This document shows positions 59,572 through 64,000 of a DNA stretch of 64,000 bases, in pieces (the first letter of the stretch is position 1; every line of letters begins with the position of its first letter). The translations under genes were made by a program, and so were the position numbers. Under the pieces are notes generated by a model. It saw nothing but the letters and a program-made list of their open reading frames with translations. It did no database searches and was not told the origin of the DNA. The DNA comes from CAWJTV01 sp963845695. Lineage in GTDB: Bacteria > Planctomycetota > Planctomycetia > Isosphaerales > Isosphaeraceae. The DNA lies in assembly GCA_963845695.1 (NCBI GenBank), contig CAWJTQ010000020.1, positions 496,001 through 560,000 on the forward strand. The letters are read 5' to 3'.

Positions 59572-59757
59572 CTACTCCCCAAGCAGTAGCTTCATGTAGC
59601 TCCATAGAACCTTGTCCCTGTCGTATGCAGCCGAGTCGCTAGCCAACCGTCCCTGCCAATAATTAAGCCTCTCGGCGATTCCATTCGGGCCGATCGTCCC
59701 ATGCAGGCCGATCATCCCTGTCAGGTCTGTCACTACTGTTACAACTACATTGGACCG
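59572..59757 (-). pseudogene. C-terminal gene remnant starting at a P2 arm
   Basis: VVVTVVTDLTGMIGLHGTIG, PNGIAERLNYWQGRLASDSA, AYDRDKVLWSYMKLLLGE and stop. Good protein-like composition, but the 5' end is replaced by P2 sequence at 59757. An internal ATG exists, but no ribosome-binding site. Possibly the end of a small RHS-associated or immunity gene; family not recognised. Confidence 0.5.
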
Positions 59758-59905
59758 GAAACGGGGACGCAGCTAGTTTTAAGCCCCATTCGACCGGAAA
59801 CGGGGACGGACCGGAAACGGGGACGCAGCTGACCGGAAACGGGGACGCAGCTAGTTTTAAGCCTCATCCAGGCTGGCCAAAACTAGCTGCGTCCCTGTTT
59901 CCCGT
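59752..59905. repeat. Palindromic element P2, third full copy with extra arms
   Basis: Three single arms (GACCGGAAACGGGGACG) precede one complete palindrome at 59833-59902 with the same 20-base loop AAGCCTCATCCAGGCTGGCC as the other copies. Confidence 0.92.
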
Positions 59906-60014
59906 CCCTCTATCTGGGTTATCGGACTTATTTTTATAAAGTATGGTCATATTAGACATTCCATGCGCACGGTTCACGGAAGTGACGTGCAGCAGCTATA
60001 GGAACAGCATTCTG

Positions 60015-60428
60015 CTAGTTCGTACAAATTGCGTGCGGACTCGTCAGCTCTAGGCCCAGTCCCGCTGGCTTTTTCAGCTTGCACCCCAGTTCCAAATCGG
60101 GCGGGTCATTGGGTTCCTTCGCCTTGCGCAAAGTAGTCTGTTCTTGTCGAATTTCAAGACTCGCAGTGCGGCACTCCCGTAGGCGCACGATCGTGGCTCG
60201 ATAGCCAGCGCTCCAACCTTCGTTCGCAAAGACCCGGCCCGCATAGTTTGAGCAGGACTCACCACCAAAGCGGGCGCAATGTGCGCATGCGAAACCCTTG
60301 TATGGTGATATGTAACGTCTGTACATATCAAGACTATATGCTATCAGGTTGCCCAAGACAATATCAATCCATGAAAATAATTGATTCAAAGCACTTCTCG
60401 AACTCATTCGACGCTCACTGTACACCAT
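60015..60428 (-). CDS. YidD-like membrane insertion factor homolog
   Basis: 137 residues. LIAYSLDMYRRYISPYKGFA, CAHCARFGGESCSNYAGRVF and GYRATIVRLRECR match the YidD pattern (LYRRYISP, spaced Cys, ending in RxxxC). YidD assists YidC-dependent membrane insertion; this variant has the CAHxxxxGGxSCSxY form found in stand-alone homologs outside rpmH-rnpA clusters. The last 50 residues are Lys/Leu-rich and not part of the domain. Surrounded by gene remnants, so its activity is uncertain. Confidence 0.65.
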   Translation of the reverse strand: MVYSERRMSSRSALNQLFSWIDIVLGNLIAYSLDMYRRYISPYKGFACAHCARFGGESCSNYAGRVFANEGWSAGYRATIVRLRECRTASLEIRQEQTTLRKAKEPNDPPDLELGCKLKKPAGLGLELTSPHAICTN

Positions 60429-60535
60429 TTCAATAAACCTCTCGCTGAAGCCAAATGCTGATCCTCGACACTCGATCGGAGAACGCTATCGTAGACAGAT
60501 TGCTTTGAGGGCACCGCCGATGCGTTCGCAGGGTG

Positions 60536-60984
60536 CTACTGTTGCGAACCCCCTTGGTAGCTAGGAATGTAACTCCCGGACGCAGGTGATGACTGATAAG
60601 ATCCGCTGGATGAAGGGTCGCGTCCAGGAACTGCCCCCTTCATATTCTGTTCCAAGCCCGTCTTGAGGAATGAACCACCAATGGCAAACGTGACGCGCCA
60701 GAAGACGAATGGCCCAGTAACTTTAACCACCCATTGTCCCATGAACCATCCGTATCCAGTTGAGAATAATCCTCCCATGATGGTACTCGTTACAATTCTA
60801 CCCATCACGGAACCGAATGTCATCTCTTCACCGTTCACATAGTCCCATCCTACACACAATACGCCTGTGGCAAAACCGACAATCAGACCTGCAGCAACCT
60901 GCGCGAGGTTACCAGAGGGATCGATGTCATTCGTCGAGCTATTGTTTACGTAGCGGTATAGATTTGCGTCTCCAGCTACAGACC
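60536..60984 (-). pseudogene. Orphan RHS C-terminal tip with membrane-like segment
   Basis: AGDANLYRYVNNSSTNDIDP is the end of an RHS core (normally ANLYRYVxNSPTxxxDPSG), followed by the tip: LAQVAAGLIVGFATGVLCVG, VMGRIVTSTIMGGLFSTGYG, and GPFVFWRVTFAIGGSFLKTG, hydrophobic segments, then a Ser/Pro/Gly-rich end. Upstream coding is replaced exactly where a P2 palindrome begins (60983). It has no start codon of its own. A displaced toxin module without its RHS barrel. Confidence 0.75.
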
Positions 60985-61085
60985 GGGAAACGGGGACGCA
61001 GCTAGTTTTAAGCCTCATCCAGGCTGGCCAAAACTAGCTGCGTCCCCGTTTCCCGTCCCATTTATTTCTGACACCATTTATTTCT
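60983..61085. repeat. Palindromic element P2, fourth full copy, followed by CATTTATTTCT repeats
   Basis: The full palindrome with the shared 20-base loop lies at 60983-61056; next to it CATTTATTTCT occurs twice, separated by GACAC (61059-61085), linking this element to the TGACACC-type repeats at 62.3 kb. Confidence 0.92.
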
Positions 61086-61488
61086 CCCTCCCAGGGCGCT
61101 TCGGGTGCATCCTCACCTCCTTCCTCCAAATAATCTGGCCTCCGAGTTCATCCACATATCCATCGCCCTCGGCATCAATGAACGCGAGATCCAGGAAAAC
61201 CTTCTCGGCACCATCCACGTATTTCGCCTTTAGTTCAACCGTCCAGTCCGCCACGCTGCCTCGATCCGTCCGTCTCACAGGTCCGATCTTCCCTCGCGTA
61301 CCCGCCAAAAAATGAACGCCAATAGCTCCAGGCGCCCGAAGGGTTCCAAGCAAGACGAAAAGATCCTTCGGGGGATTGTCGGTCGCGGACCATGAGATCG
61401 TCCCCGCCAGTTCGATCCTGTCTCCATCCGTAAAGTCAAAACCTTTTCGACCAACAACTCGGCCCTCGATGCGTACTGCCGAGCCCCG
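61078..61488 (-). CDS. Second module of a duplicated-domain protein, in frame after a TGA
   Basis: Directly after the TGA at 61489-61491 the same frame continues RGSAVRIEGRVVGRKGFDFT, GDRIELAGTISWSATDNPPK, DLFVLLGTLRAPGAIGVHFL, ADWTVELKAKYVDGAEKVFL and EVRMHPKRPGREK. It is homologous to the module encoded upstream (IKIAGRI / VRIEGRV, GETIRVSGDLSWS / GDRIELAGTISWS). If translated alone it would need the ATG or similar near 61353. A CGA to TGA change would split a two-module protein. Family unknown; Ig- or beta-sandwich-like. Confidence 0.5.
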   Translation of the reverse strand, partial: RGSAVRIEGRVVGRKGFDFTDGDRIELAGTISWSATDNPPKDLFVLLGTLRAPGAIGVHFLAGTRGKIGPVRRTDRGSVADWTVELKAKYVDGAEKVFLDLAFIDAEGDGYVDELGGQIIWRKEVRMHPKRPGREK

Positions 61489-62045
61489 TCAACCGCCCTT
61501 TCGCGGAACGATCTTGATCTCCTTGAACCACGAAATCATTTTACCATTTTTATCTTTATATGTAACATTTTCACCAATCTCGCTGAATGGATCAATTGGT
61601 ATGACCTCTACGTAATACTTCACATTGCCGCGGTGGACGGCCTTCACCCTCCCAGTCCAATGTACCGCCTTGGACGACTCCGCCCTATCAATCTTATTAA
61701 TGTATGCGAATCCCATCGATGCTTGGGCATCGAACGCAACGGGCCGCCTTGTCCAGAGGATAACCCATAGGAGCCCGGGGGGGACGCAACGTTCGACCAC
61801 GACAGATCGCCTGAGACCCTTATGGTTTCGCCACTAGGGACTCCATCCTTGTCGTCGCTGTCAATCCGGCCAGCGATTTTGATGTCAGTATTCTCATGAG
61901 CCCGCAGCGCAGCGAAACCGGGAGGATGAAAAGGTGGCTGGAAGACCCCATGTCGATCAGGACGACGTTCCTGCGTGAGACCACCATCGCCGGGTAGCAC
62001 GACCAAGCAGACGAAGATCGGGAACCATGCAAAGGTGCCGCTCAT
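61489..62045 (-). CDS. Secreted beta-rich protein, first module, frame broken near 61783
   Basis: MSGTFAWFPIFVCLVVLPGD is a signal peptide. Then DIKIAGRIDSDDKDGVPSGE, TIRVSGDLSWSNV, a frame change at the run of seven G's near 61779-61785, LLWVILWTRRPVAFDAQASM, AVHWTGRVKAVHRGNVKYYV and MISWFKEIKIVPRKGG. A beta-sandwich-type module repeated in the next entry. The codon use and GC content are lower than in the glycan cluster, suggesting a different origin. Function unknown. Confidence 0.6.
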
Positions 62046-62085
62046 TTGATGCCTCCTCGCCCATCTGTGTTGAAGTCGATCTCAC

Positions 62086-62304
62086 CTATTGAATGTCTAC
62101 ATAGACCCCGGACCAGTCACGCACGGTAAAGCTCATGAGAGGACCGGGCCAGTAGAAGTGTCCAGTAGGGTCGACTGGACAGGCTTCGATGGCCATAAGC
62201 TTCCCTGGATATGACGGCTTGACAGGAATGGCTTGCGCCACGAATCCACCTCCCCTAGCCAGCTCATTGCCCTGCGAGTCCTTATAGTGATATGAGAGAA
62301 ATTG
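62086..62304 (-). pseudogene. C-terminal gene remnant starting at a repeat
   Basis: FLSYHYKDSQGNELARGGGF, VAQAIPVKPSYPGKLMAIEA and CPVDPTGHFYWPGPLMSFTV end RDWSGVYVDIQ. Clearly protein-like, no start codon, and the 5' end coincides with the TGACACC palindrome at 62302. The third gene end in this region that is cut at a palindromic repeat. Confidence 0.55.
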
Positions 62305-62605
62305 GTGTCAGTTCATTTTTCCAGGTGGAAAAATGAACTGACACCAATTTATTCCCCAATTTATTCCTGACACCAATTTATTCCTGACACCAATTTATTC
62401 CTGACACCAATTTATTCCTGACACCAATTTATTCCTGACACCAATTTATTCCCCAATTTATTCCCCAATTTATTCCTGACACCAATTTATTCAAGGTGGA
62501 AAAATGAACTGACACCAATTTATTCACTCCAAGCCCGATTCACTGCACTAACTTTGCTAAAGTCTCATTTATTCTCCCGAAAAAAGAACTGACACCATTT
62601 ATTCT
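62302..62605. repeat. TGACACC palindrome and 17-bp tandem array (P3)
   Basis: The palindrome AATTGGTGTCAGTTCATTTT... / ...AAAATGAACTGACACCAATT (about 62301-62349) is followed by eight units of CTGACACCAATTTATTC, four of them in perfect 17-bp tandem, plus truncated CCCCAATTTATTC units; a variant AACTGACACCATTTATTC ends at 62605. There are no unique spacers. The CTGACACC core also occurs at 59193 and 61073. Confidence 0.92.
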
Positions 62606-62606
62606 C

Positions 62607-63668
62607 CTATTCCCCTTTTCTCCTCCTGTGCTCCTCTGACCCCTTTGTTCCTTCCTGACCCCGAGTTCCTGCGCCGTTCCGGGCCCCCTTGTCCACCGTC
62701 TCCCCCTCCTCCGCCTCCTCCGGGTGCGCCCGAAGCCACGATTTCGGAATCGGTGGTGGCTCGCCGTACTGAGTGGTAACAAGAAAGAAAGCGTCGAACT
62801 GAGGTTTGAGCTCCGTGTATTCAATCGCAGTACCACCAGGTAGTTCGCCACCGCTCGAGGGTTCCCACCGGAACCGTTGTACCGTGACGATAAATGCGGG
62901 CCAAACCCACAGAAGAACATCCTTTGCAACTTTCCTATTAAACTCGATTTCTTGCTTCGTATCGTATCCGACGGAATAGCCCAGATAACGACCAGTGAGC
63001 GCGAGAGTGCCCCTGACTTGAATGTTTGTACTTGTATTCACATGTAAATCTAAGTCGTTAGAAAACGGACGTACCCAAACAAATGGTTGTCCCAGAGCGG
63101 CAACCCTTTCCGAGGGCCCAACAAGTTTGGCAGGGTTCAGGCTACTTGGACCCGTGGACTCCTCCTTTTTAGGGCGTCGGTCCCTGACCCCTCCTCGTTC
63201 CCTTGACACCATTCCGCGAACTTTGCCTCCAGGAGGCGCCCACCGGAATTCCGTCTCGCCGTCCACTCCCGGGTACGCGTAAAAAACCGCAGTTGGCCCC
63301 GGCAGCTTCCCGTCGTGCCCACCCCACACGATTGATACCTCTTCGCGCTGTCTGACATGCATGCTCAGGCGCCAGACAACCTCTTCCGCGGGCATGACCA
63401 CGCCCGCCCACTCCTCACCCCCGGGATATGTGACGCGCACGTCTCGATCAGCGTAAGTAGAAGTATTTTTATATATTATAGTCATAAATGAATTCTTCGT
63501 AATGAGGCTCGGAGGGTATATTATGCGGGAGAGACTTATGACGACCACGGCGAGGGAGGTTGCAGCCATAAACACAACCGATAACGCGCGCCCCACGGGA
63601 AACGCGCAGAAAGGACAAATCGGCTTCCGGAAGGCGCGTTTCAACCTCGCAGACTCCTTGTTCCTCAC
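62607..63668 (-). CDS. Membrane-anchored hypothetical protein
   Basis: 353 residues from a GTG. N-terminal basic/Cys stretch (AFRKPICPFCAFPVGRA), one transmembrane helix (VVFMAATSLAVVVISLS), then a beta-rich region (YADRDVRVTYPGGEEWAGVV, VSIVWGGHDGKLPGPTAVFY) and KDVLLWVWPAFIVTVQRFRW, FDAFFLVTTQYGEPPPIPKS, with a charged low-complexity end that runs into the P3 repeats. The FDAFFLVTxxYGxxPPIPxSW block is shared with the next gene, so the two are tandem paralogs. Family unknown. Confidence 0.55.
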   Translation of the reverse strand: MRNKESARLKRAFRKPICPFCAFPVGRALSVVFMAATSLAVVVISLSRIIYPPSLITKNSFMTIIYKNTSTYADRDVRVTYPGGEEWAGVVMPAEEVVWRLSMHVRQREEVSIVWGGHDGKLPGPTAVFYAYPGVDGETEFRWAPPGGKVRGMVSRERGGVRDRRPKKEESTGPSSLNPAKLVGPSERVAALGQPFVWVRPFSNDLDLHVNTSTNIQVRGTLALTGRYLGYSVGYDTKQEIEFNRKVAKDVLLWVWPAFIVTVQRFRWEPSSGGELPGGTAIEYTELKPQFDAFFLVTTQYGEPPPIPKSWLRAHPEEAEEGETVDKGARNGAGTRGQEGTKGSEEHRRRKGE

Positions 63669-63690
63669 TGCATGACACCGATACAGTGTT

Positions 63691-64000
63691 CTAGGACATT
63701 GTCGGGTTCTGGGATGGTGTCGGGTTCTGCTGTGTCGGGTTCTGGGATGGTGTCGGGTTCTGGGACGGTGTCGGGTTCTGGGGCGATGTCGGGTTCTGGG
63801 ACGGTGGCTGTGCGTTCTTCCACGACTGCGGAATCGGCGGTCCCTGACCATAAGGAGCGGTAACAAGGAAGAAAGCATCGAATTTGTAGCTGAATTTCGT
63901 CCAATCCGACGGCTGGCCACCCATTGCGCCAACAATAAGAGCGTCAATGGGGTTGCTGGGAGTCCACCTGTACGTCTTTGCAGTCACTATAAATGCGGGC
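63691..64000 (-). CDS. Paralog of the preceding gene, 5' end outside window
   Basis: The visible C-terminal part reads FIVTAKTYRWTPSNPIDALI, KFDAFFLVTAPYGQGPPIPQ, SWKNAQPPSQNPT, then a run of PSQNPT-type hexapeptide repeats to the stop at 63691. Homologous to the end of the 62607 gene. A competing frame through the same repeat gives PEPDT repeats, but it lacks homology upstream. The GTG of the next gene follows after 22 bases. Confidence 0.6.
   Translation of the reverse strand, partial: PAFIVTAKTYRWTPSNPIDALIVGAMGGQPSDWTKFSYKFDAFFLVTAPYGQGPPIPQSWKNAQPPSQNPTSPQNPTPSQNPTPSQNPTQQNPTPSQNPTMS

Noticed and set aside
62340..62540. CRISPR-like array
   Set aside because: The 17-bp repeat is in direct tandem with no unique spacers of constant length, and no cas genes are in the window.
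63665..63904. Minus-strand PEPDT-repeat protein
   Set aside because: Alternative frame of the PSQNPT repeat; the PSQNPT frame has homology to the neighbouring paralog upstream of the repeat.

Overview
The window is GC-rich and looks like the chromosome of a planctomycete, most likely a relative of Isosphaeraceae or Gemmataceae. The evidence is a DUF1559 prepilin-type protein, a DUF1080 protein, a planctomycete-type cytochrome c protein, an ECF sigma factor fused to a membrane anchor and C-terminal repeats, TPR-glycosyltransferase fusions, and several intergenic palindromes whose chance translations (such as RARSASE) recur in that phylum. This placement is inference from gene content; no rRNA or other taxonomic marker is present.

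Layout. 1-10.9 kb: DUF1559 protein, GntR regulator, MqsA-like protein, alanine dehydrogenase, an amino-sugar pair (nagB and a PIG-L deacetylase), a lipoprotein, an atypical sulfatase-like protein and ClpS. 11-16.8 kb: an RlmI-type methyltransferase, FKBP lipoprotein, Ser/Thr kinase, DtxR/MntR-type regulator and Uma2 nuclease. 16.8-28 kb: thiO, DUF1080, gamma-glutamyltransferase and sugar kinase, cupin, cytochrome c protein, GT-C glycosyltransferase and a VapC-type toxin-antitoxin pair. 28-28.7 kb: a scar holding two pieces of a second, decayed mfd and a truncated HNH gene. 28.7-40.7 kb: a minus-strand glycan cluster of multidomain glycosyltransferase/methyltransferase proteins headed by an IscU-like gene, with ATGA overlaps. 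40.8-48.6 kb: small membrane paralogs, palindromic elements and a large RHS protein whose C-terminus carries a zincin-like HELGH toxin tip. 49-58.3 kb: GT9-type glycosyltransferase, intact mfd, a receiver-like protein, a truncated TPR remnant and the ECF fusion. 58.3-64 kb: an accessory region of lower GC made of palindromic repeat elements interleaved with gene remnants, including an orphan RHS tip, a YidD-like gene and duplicated-domain proteins.

Two features run through the whole window. First, about 17 otherwise well-conserved genes are split by one-base frame changes, often at G/C-rich runs, while neighbours such as mfd, ggt, thiO and the ECF gene are intact. This looks like residual sequencing indels more than general decay, so I annotate these genes as single broken loci. 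Second, at least six unrelated palindrome families occupy intergenic space. Two of them (around 41.2-41.8 kb and 58.6-62.6 kb) bracket or truncate genes, and no transposase is visible. The most unusual content is that palindrome/RHS-tip region, the glycosyltransferase-methyltransferase-GT2-GT2-TPR fusion, the mfd relic, and the sulfatase-like and IscU-like proteins that lack canonical catalytic or ligand residues.
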